Assembly: GCF_000313135.1 (NCBI RefSeq)
Contig: NW_004457671.1
Span: forward strand, 167,776 to 231,775
DNA length: 64,000 nt
Origin: Acanthamoeba castellanii str. Neff
Lineage: Eukaryota; Discosea; Longamoebia; Acanthamoebidae
Reading direction: 5' to 3'
Of the stretch, positions 51,696 through 63,800 are shown in pieces. The notes beneath the pieces are model-generated. The model was not told the origin of the DNA. It saw only the letters and a list, made by a program, of their open reading frames with translations, and ran no database searches. Position 1 is the stretch's first letter. Each line of letters opens with the position of its first letter. A program made the translations under genes and the position numbers.

Positions 51696-54600
51696 ATGTG
51701 TACGTCCTCCCTCCTTGCAAACTTCTTCTCATTTTCTGCGGCTGAGTGGCAATTTTCGCATTTTTTTTTGTCATTTGCACAAAATTAGCGGACGACGAGA
51801 AATCGGGTGATGAGGCCCTCAGCTTCGACGACAGCAGCGAAGAAGAAGATTTGGAGGACGAGCCCGATCACTACGAAAATGACGGCTTCGTGGTAGAGGA
51901 CGTGGACGACGAGGAGGCCAGTGAACAACGGCGCAGACGCCGTCGACGCGAGCGGGAGAGGGAGAGGGGCACTGAAGAGCTCGATCTCGTGCTCGAAGAT
52001 GAAGTGGGCGAAGGAGGGGAGGCAGAAGGAAGAGGTGAGGGAGGAGGTGATCACGAGGGGGGCGATGAGGAGCGTCGCAAGAAGCGTAAGAGGCGGCCCA
52101 CCCGCGAGGAGCTCGATGAAGACGACCTCATGCTCATCGCTGAAAACACGGGCGAGTCCCTCCCTGCCAAATCGAGTAGCGACAAATTCAAGCGCCTCAA
52201 GAAGAATCGCGATGAGCTGGGCCTCGGCATGGACTTTGACGACCGGCACGGCTCCGCGGAGGGCGAGCGCCTGGACGAGGCCACCCTCGAGAAAGACCTC
52301 TTTGGCGACGGTACCGCCTCTCCCACTTTTCAACCCCCTTTGCTGCTGCTGCCGCCGCTGCCACCACTCGGCTGGCGCCTCTCTCTCCTCGGTCCACGCG
52401 CACTGCCCGCTCGCTTTCTTGCCCTGTGTTCTCGTCGCTCAGACCGCCCACGTAACGTGTTCACTGCTTGTGCACAACGCCGTTGATGCTCACGCTGGTG
52501 GTGGCTGGTGGTGAGCAGACGAAGAGGACGACCAGGACCAGCCGCCGCAGGACCAGCGTCCGGCGCCGGAAGAGGATTTCGACTCGGAGGAGGAGGAGTT
52601 GGACGACTTCATCGTCTATGGACCCGACGAAGAGCAGGAGCGGCGAAAGGCCCGCAAGGAGCGCCGCCACGCCGGCACGATGGGCATTTCCCAGAGCCAG
52701 CTCGACGAGGCCGCTTCCATCTTCGGCGGCGACATGAGCGAATTCCTACAAAACCAGCTCGACGAAGAGGACTATGACGTACGCGCCGCCGCCGCCTCTT
52801 TGCCATCAGCAAGTGATCGCTCATCACATTCTCACAACCCCCCCCCCTTGGTCGTGTCGTGTCGTGTCGTGTCGTGCGCTGCATTTAGTACGAGGGAGAT
52901 GAGGAGCGCCCACGAAGACAGAAGGCGGAGGCGTCGTCGGAGGATGTGCTGGAACAGATCAAGCAGCAGTACGAGCCCAGCCTTCTCGCCGAGAAGTTCA
53001 TCACCACCGAGGACGAGCGCATCCGCCGCACCGACATTCCCGAACGCCTTCAGGTGACCCTTCCTTCCCTCTCCCCTCCTCCTCCCTCCTCCGCACCGCA
53101 TCTCCCGCGATCTTCTTTTGCGCAGAGCACTCAACTCTTCTTTCCTTTCCTTTCCCTTTCCTTTTTCCCTTTCCGCTCTCGCCCACGCAGTTGCGTTTCC
53201 CGGGGCTGGAGCTGCCGCCCGTGGAGCGCGAGATCCTGGGTCGGGAGGCCGAATGGATCTTCAGTCGAGTATTCCAGCACCGGCCGGGCCTGGACACCCA
53301 CCAGCACGCCATGGTGACGCGCATCATGCAGGTCCTCGAGTTCATCCGCAAGCAGAACTACGAGGTCCCCTTCATCGCGCACTACCGCAAGGACTACTGG
53401 CGCTGCCCGCAGCTCTCGCCCGCGGACCTGTGGCTCATCTACGAATGGGACGAAAAGTTCATCCACATCCTCACCAAGAAGGCCAATCTCCGCGCCATGT
53501 ACATGGCCATCGGTACGCGCCCCTGCTCAAGCAACACAGCGCAAACGCAACACAAGGAGATGGCCTGCTGCTCGCTCACAATTTCCTCTGCGCCTTTCTT
53601 TCGGCAGAGGGCCTCGAGGAGGAGTACTACGGGGAGCTCATCGAGTCGTGCGACACGGACCAGGACGTCAAGGACCTGCACGACCACTTCCAGCTGCACT
53701 ACCACGAGGCCATCGAGCAGGTCTCAACGTCGCGCTACAAGCGACCCGTCAAGAGGGACTTTTACACCGTGTGCAAGAAGACCGGCCTCGTCGAATTCGC
53801 CAACAAGGTACGTCCCCTCCCCCCCTTCCAAAATCATCGCATCATGGCTGGTCGTCGTGCGCCCGTGTCTGACCACCACCCTGCTCCCCCCACTGCCGTG
53901 TTGTGCGCGCGCGTTGTGAACGACAACACCACCAACACCAACAACAGAGCTTCGGGCTGACGGCGAAGCAGTTTGGCGACAACCTCATGGACTCAGTTCT
54001 CACGCACACGCCGGCCAACCCGGAACCTGATCCAGAGACGCTGGCCGCCGAGTTCATGAACTCGCCGGAGAACCGGGAGTTCGTCGATGTCGAGTCGGTG
54101 CTCAAGGCCTCGCGCTACGTCCTCGCCCGCGAGATTGCCTACGACCCGCACGTGCGCACGTCGCTGCGCTCCACCTTCTACGACCACGTCGAGGTCTCCA
54201 CCTTCCCCACCCCCAAGGGCCGCAAGGAGATCGATCGGCTCCACGAATACTTTGTACGCAAGATCATCCCCCATCTTGTCAAACCCACGCCAACCTCTCT
54301 CTTCTCTCTTTCTCTCTCTCTCTCGGGAGAGCTCACTCAAGTCCCCACCTCACCTCATCCTCGTTGTTGGCGAACAGAATGTGAAACGTCTGGAGAAGAA
54401 GCCGATCTGGGCCTTCAAGGACTCGGCCCAGTTCCTGCAGATCGTGAAGGCCGAGAAGGAGGGCTACATCACCGCCACCATTTCCATCCCCAACGAGGCC
54501 GACTTCCTGCAGGAAATGGAACAGCTTTACCTCTCCGATGGTACGCCTCCTACCACCCCTCTCCTACCCCCACAAACTGCTCTTGCGCGTGGAGTGGCTG

Positions 54601-57109
54601 ACATGTCACCCGCACAATCGGCCCACGACCAACGACCAACGACACGCGCACAGGCTACAGCCTCAACGCACAGAAGTGGAACGAGCAGAGGCGCCTGGTG
54701 CTCAAGGAGGCCCTGACGGCCAACCTCTACCCGCTCTTCAGGACGGAGCTGCGGGCCAAGATGACCCAGGAGGCCCTCGACCACGTCCTCGCCCGGAGCA
54801 CCGCCAACCTCCGACGCGAGCTCATGCGCGGCCCCTTCAAGCCCATCTCGTCCTCCTCGCGGTCGGACTACTACGGTATCTCGATTTCTATTAACCCATT
54901 TATTATTATTATTATTATGTATCGCCCACACCCTCGGGGCCTCACACCACACCGGTCGGTGTTCTTCTGTTCTTCCGGCGCGCGTGCAGACGACGAGGAC
55001 GATCGCATGGAGCGGCTGGTGGGCAACACCAAGGTGATGGGCTGCGTGTGGGGTCAGGGCGAAGCACCCACCATCTGCATCGTGGTCGACCGCGACGGCC
55101 AGCCGCTCGAGCTCCTCAAGCTCAACTTCATCAACATGCGGTCGGACGAACGTACATGCCTCTCCATCTCACGACCGCACTCAGGGCCAAGCACGCGCTG
55201 ATCCTCTCCATCGCCCCTTTTCTCGTTGCCTGGGTGGTGTTGCGTGTGTTGCGTGGTCGTTTTGCAGATGCGCCTGAGTTGGACAGGAGGAGGAAGGAGC
55301 AGGAGCTGGACCAGCTGAGGGATTTCATATCCGACCACACGCCGCACGCCATCGTGGTGGGCGCGGGTCCGAACGAGATCGACTCGCGGCGGTTCTTCGA
55401 GGAGCTCACCCGGGCGGCGACGACCGTGGAGGCGCGGAAGGACCTGCGCCACCGCATCCACGTCACCTACGCCGATTCGCGCATCGCCAAGATCTACAAG
55501 AACTCCTCCCGCTCCCAGAAGGAGTTCCCCGACTACGCGCCCCTCGCCAGGGAGGCGGTGTGCCTGGCGCGCTTCCTCCAGAATCCGCTCATCGAGTACT
55601 GCGGCCTCACCCTCGACGGCGCCGAGGAAGTCCTCTGCCTCCCTTTCCACCCGCAGCAGGAGCTGGTGACGCCACCCACCCCCACCCACCGCTCACACCT
55701 CCTCAAGGAGGTTTACCCCTCCACTCAACTCAACTCCACTCTCTCTTCATCCAGGTCCCGAAGGAACTGCTGCACCAGCACCTGATGCGCACCTTCATCG
55801 ACGTCGTGAACGAGGTGGGGGTTGACATCAACCACGCCGTGCAGCACAAGTTCGCCGCCGGCCCGCTGCAGTTCACCGCGGGTCTCGGGCCGCGTAAGGC
55901 GCAGGCCCTCCTGCAAGCCCTCGAGCGCAAGGTCCCCACCCCATACTGCCCTACCCTCCACAAACGTTGCTGCTGCTGTCTGCTGCTGCTGCTTACGGTG
56001 GACGGTGCGCGTATGATGGATGGGGTGGGGTGGTTTGTTCAGGGAGGGCTCGTGTCGTCGAGAGAAGAGATCGACGCCGCGCTCCAGACCTTCAGCACGC
56101 CCTCGGGCAATCCCGACGACGAGGATCGCATGTCGGTGGTGTACACCAACTGCGCGGGCTTCCTGCGAGTCTGCAACAAGTACTTCCTGCGTGACCACCG
56201 CGACATCATCGGTACGTGGCGGTCGCGCCCTCTCCGCGCCAAACCCTCCCACAGCCCCTTGGCCCCAGGGGCAGGAATTAAGAATTAAGATATAATGATG
56301 ATGCTGACTGGGGGGCGGGGCGGGGCCATTGCCATTCGGCAGATCCGTTGGACGACACCCGCATCCATCCGGACGACTACGGGTTTGCTCGCAAGATGGC
56401 GGCCGACGCGCTGGACGAGGAGGAAGACGAAGGCAGCTCGCAGGTGGAGGCCATCATCCGCCGCCCACAGAAGCTGGAGGACATCGGTACATATCCCTCC
56501 ACCCAGCACTCGCGGCATTTTGCTAGATGGGCACACGACACACACAACACACGCACACGCACACCACAAAGAATGACTGAACACCGCGTGATTGTGATTG
56601 TGGTGTTGTGGTGTGTCATCGTGCATCGATGGTCTTCTGCAGATCTCGAGTCGTTCGCGGAGGAGTGGGAGAGGTCGGGCAAGGGCAAGAAGGCGGTGGC
56701 GCTGCAGGACATCCGGCGGGAACTGGGCGACCCCTACGCCGACCCGCGCGATTCCTACCGGGACCTGACGCCCGACCAGCTCTTCTACCTCCTCACGGGC
56801 GAGACCGAGACCACCCTCAGGGCGGGCCAGTTGGTGCACGCCAAGGTGTTCCGCGTGAGCCGCGACATCGTCTTCTGTCGCCTCGACAACGGCCTCTTCG
56901 GGTCCATCCGCCTCCTCGACCTCACCGACTCGGCTGTACAGTCGCCCGACGACGTCGTCGTCCCTGGTTCGCCTTCCTTGGCCCCCCTCGGGTGTTGTGT
57001 GTGTGTGTGTGTGTGTGGGCATTTGGACGCTCTACTCACCCATACCACCCATACCCCCCCCGTCCCACCCACCCACCAATCATGGGCGGTGTGTGATGCA
57101 ACGTGCGTG

Positions 57110-57165
<56 letters not shown>

Positions 57166-58617
57166 GGCAATACCTGGCGTGTCGGGTGTTGTCCGTGGAC
57201 AAGGAGAAGTTCAGCGTTGCGCTGGCGTCGTCGCACAGCAAGCTCAACGACCCGACCCTGGGCGACCACTACGGCAAGCTGGACCCCTACCTCCTCGAGA
57301 AGGAGGCCGAGCAGACCGAACTACCCCGCGACCTCGCCGCCATCCAACGCAAAAAGGCCGCCGCAGCCGCTGCCGGTTCGTCTCCCCCCCCCGCGGGTTC
57401 CGCCCAGGCGTGTTTGTTGTGTAGTGACCGACCGTTGGTCGTGTGCCGTGTGCTGCCGTGGCCAGGTGGTGCCCAGCGGAGGGCGCCGGCGCGAAAGAAG
57501 CCGCAGAGAACGATCACGCACCCGCTCTTCCGGAGCTGCTCGTGGCGCGAGGCCGAGGACCTCCTGCGTGACAAGGAGCCCGGTGCCGATGCGATCATCA
57601 TCCGGCCCTCTTCACAGGGCTCCAACCACCTCAACATTTCCTGGAAGCTCACCGACACCGTTTGCATCCACACCGGTACGCCCGCCCTAGTATCCGACGA
57701 CCGACCGACCGACCATGTGTGTCGTGTCCACCTCCCTCTTCGACCAACGCTTCAGCCAGCTCCAGTTAGCTCACCTGGTCACCTCGTCGTGTGTTATATG
57801 CGTTGCGTGTCTCCCGCGCAGACGTGGTGGAGCGGAGCAGCAAGAAGTGGGAGGTGGAGAAGCAGGTGTACGAGGACATGGACGAGCTCATCTACCGATT
57901 CATCGAGCCCATGACCGAGTTCGGACGGGAGATGCAGAACTACCGCCTGTACCGAGCCGAGGGGCGCGACAGCATCGAGCAGCGCCTCCGGCAGGATCGC
58001 GAGACCAACCCCGCGCGCATCCCCTACTACGTCATTCCTTCGCCCGACCAATCCCGCCGCTTCACCATCGCCTACTGGCACCAGAAGCCGCGCTTCGAGG
58101 TACCCCCTACACACTACCTACCACCCACACCCGCCGCGCCGCCTCTCCTGCTCTCCACCCGTGACGCACAAACGATCCTGACCCACTTGGTGGTGGTGGT
58201 CGTGGTGGTGGTGGGCTGGTGGGCTGGTGGGCTGGTGGGCTGGTGTCTCGTGATGATGGCAGAGTGTCGCTGTGACGCACGAGGGCTACCGATACCGCGG
58301 GCATCACTTCAAGAACCCGGAGAAGCTGATCGCCTACTTCAAGGCCAACTTCAAGAATCCCCGCCCCTCGCGTGGTACGGGCGACCCCCCCAAGAAAAAG
58401 AGTATTAAATACCCGCCTCCCTCGCCGCTCACCGAAGCATTCCGCTCCTGCTGCTGCTGCTGCTGTAGCTGCTCCCGGTGCAGTCAAGGACGCGGCGCGG
58501 GAAACACACGGGCCGGCCATCCACCCGACACGACTGGCCAGCATCGCGCCGCACCACCACCAGCAGCCCCCACCGCCCATGGTCCCCTCGCCCTGGGGCC
58601 AGTGGGGCGCCCACTAA
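51696..58617 (+). CDS. SPT6: Transcription elongation factor SPT6
   Basis: A histone chaperone and elongation factor that binds RNA polymerase II. The first coding exon appears to be only ATGT (51696-51699), spliced to 51789 to give MSDDEKSGDEALSFDDSSEE. The acidic N-terminus contains DEEELDDFIVYGPDEEQER and GISQSQLDEAASIFGGDMSE. The core has FIRKQNYEVPFIAHYRKDYW (helix-turn-helix region), GNTKVMGCVWGQGEAPTICI (start of the YqgF-like domain), PLQFTAGLGPRKAQALLQAL (helix-hairpin-helix) and AGQLVHAKVFRVSRDIVFCR (S1). The tandem SH2 starts HPLFRSCSWREAEDLLRD, then GADAIIIRPSS with its Arg. It ends GYRYRGHHFKNPEKLIAYFK and a Pro/His tail. About 18 exons; full domain order is retained. The catalytic residues of the bacterial YqgF relatives are not expected in SPT6. 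Confidence 0.95.
57112..57162. repeat. (GT)n microsatellite in an SPT6 intron
   Basis: About 25 GT dinucleotides run almost up to the acceptor (TAG near 57164) of the intron before the exon encoding GQYLACRVLSVDKEK. Confidence 0.9.
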
Positions 58618-58764
58618 TGGGTCCGGGACAACCCCCTTGTTGTGTTGTACATGCATGCCCACACCAACTGCCAAAGAAAGGCGGGAGAAAAAGAGGAAGC
58701 TGGAAGCTGGTTGGCCGTACCGGGGGCTACAAAACCCAAACATGCGCGGCTGCTGTTGATTCAT

Positions 58765-60721
58765 TCACTCGTCCGAAGACGAGGAAAAGTCGGGGAGGTC
58801 GAGGGCAATGGACACTTCCCGCTCGTCGTCTGAGTCGTCGTCGGTCCAGTCTGACTCATCCTCCTCTTCGTCGTTGTCCTGGTCTTGGCTGCCTGGCCGC
58901 CGCAAGGCCCCTGGCGGAGGCGGCAGGTCTCGGGGCAGGTCCAGCAGCGGATCCGGCAGATCGTCCACCACGTAAGCGCCCACGCCCACATCGGCCTCGT
59001 CGCGCACCGGCGGAGCTTGCTTCTTCGGAGACCGGTGAGCCAGACTCGGCAGAGCAACAGCGGATGGGGGCAGACCCGAAAGAGCGATCGGCGTTGCCTT
59101 GGGTTTTGGTTGGTGGGGTGGGTGGGGTTGGTTGGTTGGTTGGTGGGGTGGGAGGGAGGAGAGCCTACCTCGGGTGTCGACGCCATAGCAGGCTCTTCGG
59201 GTTTGGCCGCTTCGGCAACTGGCGGGTCCTTCCTGGCCCTGTCGGTTACAGAGGCGGCGGTGGCGGCGGGGTCCTCCTTCTTCTTGTTCTTCGTCATGCG
59301 ACCGGCTTTGGTCGAGGCTGCGGCCTTACGGCGGCGGCCACCGGCCGTGGAGGAGCTGCCCTTTCGCTGCTGTCCTTCCTCTTCCTTGGCCGCAGTCTCT
59401 CGCTTTTGTTCATCGGCGGCCGCCGTTTCCTTCTCTGTGGCATTTCCCTGGTCCAATGTCTGTCGTTTGTACATCTGGTGGCGGCGGCGGTGCACGCGCC
59501 CGACGGGAAAACGGTGAGCCATCATCGCCTCCACACGTGCGACTCAAACGATCACCGCCACCAGCCGCCGCCGCCAGCAGCAGCAGGAGGGAGGAGGCTC
59601 GTACTGCTTCGGCACCGGATACATCGAGATTGCCGTAGAGTCGGGTTGCTTCCCCCCGCTCCTCTTCAGTGACGGGCGCATCATCTGTGGTGGTGGTGGT
59701 GGTGGTGGTGGTGGTGGTGGTGGTGGTGGTGGTGGTGGTGGTGGTGGTGGTGGGATAGAATTCGGGTCACCCACGCACATGTCACGCACCCACGTTACGC
59801 GCGCGCGTGTGAGCCGGACCCTTCTCGCCGGGCAGGGAGAAGGGGCGACACGTACCCAACATGTCGAGATGTCGCAGTCTGCTGAGCACGAACAATCTAC
59901 ACGACACACACGACACACGACACAGACATTGGGGGGGGACCCACGACGTCAGTGGCTGTGGCGGTGGCGGTGGTGGCGCGAGGAGCAACGGCAACAGTGG
60001 GGGGCAGCAGCAGCAGCAGCAGAGGGGGGGGGTGAGGGTACCGGTAGTCGCGGTACTGCTTGAGGGTGCCGCCGTTGAGGTAGTTGGGGCAGGCCTGGTT
60101 GCCCAGCATGGAGAGGAAGCGCAGGCGAGGCACGGCCTCGGCCAGCCGGTCAACGAAGGTCGGCAGCAGCCCGATGGCGTTCCGGTTCACCCAGAGCGTC
60201 TGCAGGCGACCCAGCGGCGGGAACCGCACCTGGTGCGTGAGGCGGTTTCCGTCCAGCACCAGCGTCTCCAGCGCGCCAAGCCCGCGCAAGAACGACACCT
60301 CCCTGCATGCATGCATGCACGTGCGGCGGCGGCGGCGGCGGCGGCGGCCTTAGCATTTAGCCCATTTGGCATTTATCACTTATCGTCACCGCCGCCGCCA
60401 CCATCACCACTGAGAGGGAGTTGAGAGCCCAGGGGCGGTCTGGGCACGTGCACACCACTGCCCGCACCACATTGCCCGCACGCCACGTGTGCGCACACGA
60501 CCACCCGCAGTGGCGGTGGCGGCGGCGGCGGCTTTTATTGGGGAGGGGCACCACCGGGAAGAGGGTGGAGCGGAAGGGAAGGGGGGGGGTACGTGAGGCG
60601 GTTGTTGGAGAGGTCGAGGTCGATGAGGGTGGCGGCATATTTGGCCAGCACGGAGGGCGCCACCTCCTCCAGGTCCCGGTACGCCAGGGACAGGCGCGTG
60701 TTGCTGCTGCTGCTGCTCATC
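58765..60721 (-). CDS. Leucine-rich repeat protein (LRMDA/C10orf11-like core) with charged tail
   Basis: A short LRR protein. The first exon starts MSSSSSNTRLSLAYRDLEEV and ends in LIDLDLSNNRLTY. The second exon (about 60303-60047) gives LETLVLDGNRLTHQVRFPPL, LQTLWVNRNAIGLLPTF and LRFLSMLGNQACPNYLNGGT, then KQYRDYR. The CPNYLNGGTxxQYRDYR capping motif resembles LRMDA/C10orf11 and related ciliary or vesicle LRR proteins. A short exon gives RLRHLDML, and the next reads DDAPVTEEERGEATRLYGN, a standard LRR cap ending. The C-terminal exons are Lys/Glu/Ala-rich and then very acidic, ending LDLPDFSSSSDE. The stop is at 58765-58767. Function beyond protein-protein interaction cannot be stated. Confidence 0.8.
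59686..59752. repeat. (GGT)n / (ACC)n repeat at a 3' splice site
   Basis: About 22 triplets lie in a minus-strand intron of the LRR gene. On the coding strand the (CCA)n tract runs directly into the acceptor CACAG just before the exon encoding DDAPVTEEE. Confidence 0.9.
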
Positions 60722-60851
60722 TGCTGTTGTGTTCCCTCTCTCTCTCGCGGCGGTGGTGTTTGTGCTGTGCGCTCAGGAGGAAAAGGGCAACGAAATGTCT
60801 TTTTTTGGTAATTACTTTTTCTTTTTTCTTTTTTCTCGTAGCGCCAGACCA

Positions 60852-63800
60852 CTACTCGATGATGTTGGCGGCTGCGGCGGCGTCGGCAGCGCTTGTGCGC
60901 TTCTTGTTCTTCTTGGTGGCCGCGTGCTTTCGCTTGGTGCCCTGCTGGCGGATCTGGGCGAGCTTGAGCGGCGCGTCGGCAAAGAAGGACGCCGACGACG
61001 ACAGCTCGATGTTGGATCGCAGGTAGGCCATGGCGGCCTTGTTGAACCCCACCACGTCCTGCAGCAGCAGCAACACCAACCACCACCACCACCACCACCA
61101 CCACCACCACCACCACCACCACCACCACCACCACCACCACCACCACCGTATGTAAGTCCACGAGAGAGGAGGAGGAGGAGGAACTCGCACTGATACACAC
61201 GTGTGGGTGGGTGGTGAAAGCGCACCTTGTGGGTCTGGAGGGCGGCGCGGACGTGCTTCTGGAGGGAGAGGAGCACGGGGCGTAGGTCCTTGGTCACGCC
61301 GATCTGGGCCTGGTAGATGCGCAGCATGTAGAACAGACACCGTGCCACCAGATCCACCTCCTTACCCTCCCTGCCCAACCACCACCACCACCACCCAGCA
61401 CGCGTGTAAGTTTCCACAGCCATGGCGGCGGCGGCGGCGGCGGAGAAGGCAGAAGAAAGAGCGAGAGAGGGGAGAGAGGGGAGAGAGGGGGGGAGAGAGG
61501 GGGGAGAGAGGGGGGGAGAGAGAGAGAGTACCGTGCCCAGCTCTCGAGGTAGTGGAAGAAGGTGACGACAATGGAGAAGGGCAGGATGAGGAGGGCCTCG
61601 TCGAGCTCGCTCGGGCGGATGTCCTTGAGGGTCTTGAGCACGTACGCCGAGGGCGACATGCCCAGCAGGTGGATGTCCGGCGGCGGCGGCGCGATCAGGG
61701 GCTTGCCACCCGCCGTCCTGCAACAACAAACGAAAGGGGATGGGATTGGGATATGGGATATGGGAAATGGGAAATGGGAAATGGGAAATGGGAAATAAAT
61801 GGGTGAGGAACGAAACGATGCCTGGTGGGGAGGGGGTTGGGGGGTGCGGTACCGCTTGGCGTGCTCCTCGGGGCTGATGACCTTTTCGGCTTCGAGGAGT
61901 TCGGCGCGGTAGTGGGCCAGCTTGGCCTTCTCCGCCTCGGCGAGCTCGATGGCTTCGGCCAGCCGCTCTCCCGCCTTGATGGTCCCGATCGTGCGCTTGC
62001 CCGCCGAACCCGACTCCGACTCCTGCTCGGTTCCCCCCATGGGTCCTCACTCACTCGTCAGTCGGTGTCGCGTGTCGTGCGTGTGTGCTCATTTCAGACG
62101 TGCTAGCCAATAAATAAATAAATAAATAAATAGGTAGGCACGTACGTCGGCCTTGCCACGTTCGAGGGGATTCTCGAGAGATTGTTCGAAGATGGCCTCC
62201 ATCTGCTTGTCCTTTTCCTCGTCGAGGAACACCTGCTCGTCCGTCTGCTCCCATACTCGCAGCGAACGATCGTGGGAACCCGTCGCCAGGAAGTGCCCTT
62301 TGGTTGGGGGTGTTGGGGTTTGGGGGGGGGTAAAGAGGTGGAAGGTGGGAGGGGGGCTGCGTCAGCTCCGATCCACGGCGGCCACGACCCGCGCGATACA
62401 CGTAATGGTTATTACTTATTTATTATTATTTATTATTAATTATTAATTATTATGATGACTGCGGGCGGGGGAGGTACCCTGCGAGGAGAGGGCGAGGGTC
62501 CACACCTCGGCGTGGTGGGCGTCGAGGGTGAAGATGTGCTCGAATTTGTCGGCGTCCCAATACTTGACGGTCTTGTCCTTGCCGCACGAGAAGAAGTAGT
62601 GCGTGTTGGGCACGAATTGCACCTGGCGATGAATTGCACGCCGCAACCACCAACCAGCCACCAACCAGCAGCCACCAGCAGGGCCTGTTGTGAGTGGTGT
62701 GGGGGGGGGCAAGGGGGGCAGAGGCGAGAGAGAGAGAGAGAGGGCGGAGGCCGTACAGACATGACCGAGTCCTCGTGGGCCAGGAGGGACTTGTGGCAGT
62801 CGCCAAAGTCGAGTCCCCAGATCTTGACGTTCTTGTCGGCCGAGCCGGAGATGAGCATGGTCGAGTCGGAGGAGATGTCGAGGGACATCACCGGCAGCTT
62901 GTGCCCGTACAGGGACAGGAAGAACTTGAGCGTGTCCGCAAAGAATACCTTCACCGTGTTGTCCAGCAGCGCCACCGCTAGGAACTTGCCGTCCTGGACG
63001 GATATGTGATGGTTGGCCAGGCACCGGCCACGCATATGTGCAGACGTATAGGCAGGCAGCACAGGAATGCACCGCGCGCGCGCGAGAATGTTTGTCAGTG
63101 CCGCGCTTTGGGTGGGATGGTGGTGATGGTGGGTGGGCGGCCAGCTGCTGGTGGTAGGGGTATATATATTGTGGGGGTGGGTGGGTGGTAGGTACCTTGC
63201 TGAACTTGAGAGCCAGGACAGAATCGGACATGCGGAGGGTCTGCTGGTGCGTGAGGCCCAGCCGCTTGGTGGTCTTGGAGAAGGAGGCATCCTCCACCAG
63301 CTCAAAGTCCCAGAACTTGACCTCGTGATCCGCTGACACTGACACCAACCCGCGCAGATCGGGCCTGCGGTGTCGTGGACGGCACACGATGCGTGAGCAA
63401 GTCGACACACACACACACTCTCTCTCTCTCACACACACACTCAGACACACACGCGAGATATCGGGCAGCAGCAGCAGCAACAGCAGGTGGGGTGTGTGAG
63501 AGAATTATGTAGCAAAAGGGGGGTTACCGGATGGCGATGGACCAGACGGGTCCGCTGTGGGCGACGATGCTCTGGAGGCACGACGACGACGAGAGGCCGT
63601 AGAGCTCCAGGTGGCCCTCCTTGGTCCCGATGACGATGTGGCGGTTGCCGGGCACGAACACGCCGCACAGGCCGTAGCCCGACGGGATGGTGCGGATGCA
63701 CTGCATCGACCGGAAGTTCCACACCTTCACCATGTCTACACGCCACACACACACGCCACACAAGGTGCCCCGGGCACGGGAGAGAGAGGAGGGGCGACAA

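Noticed and set aside
60729..61193. Open frame with a long Pro run over the (CAC)n tract
   Set aside because: It is an artefact of the triplet repeat in a minus-strand UTP12 intron.
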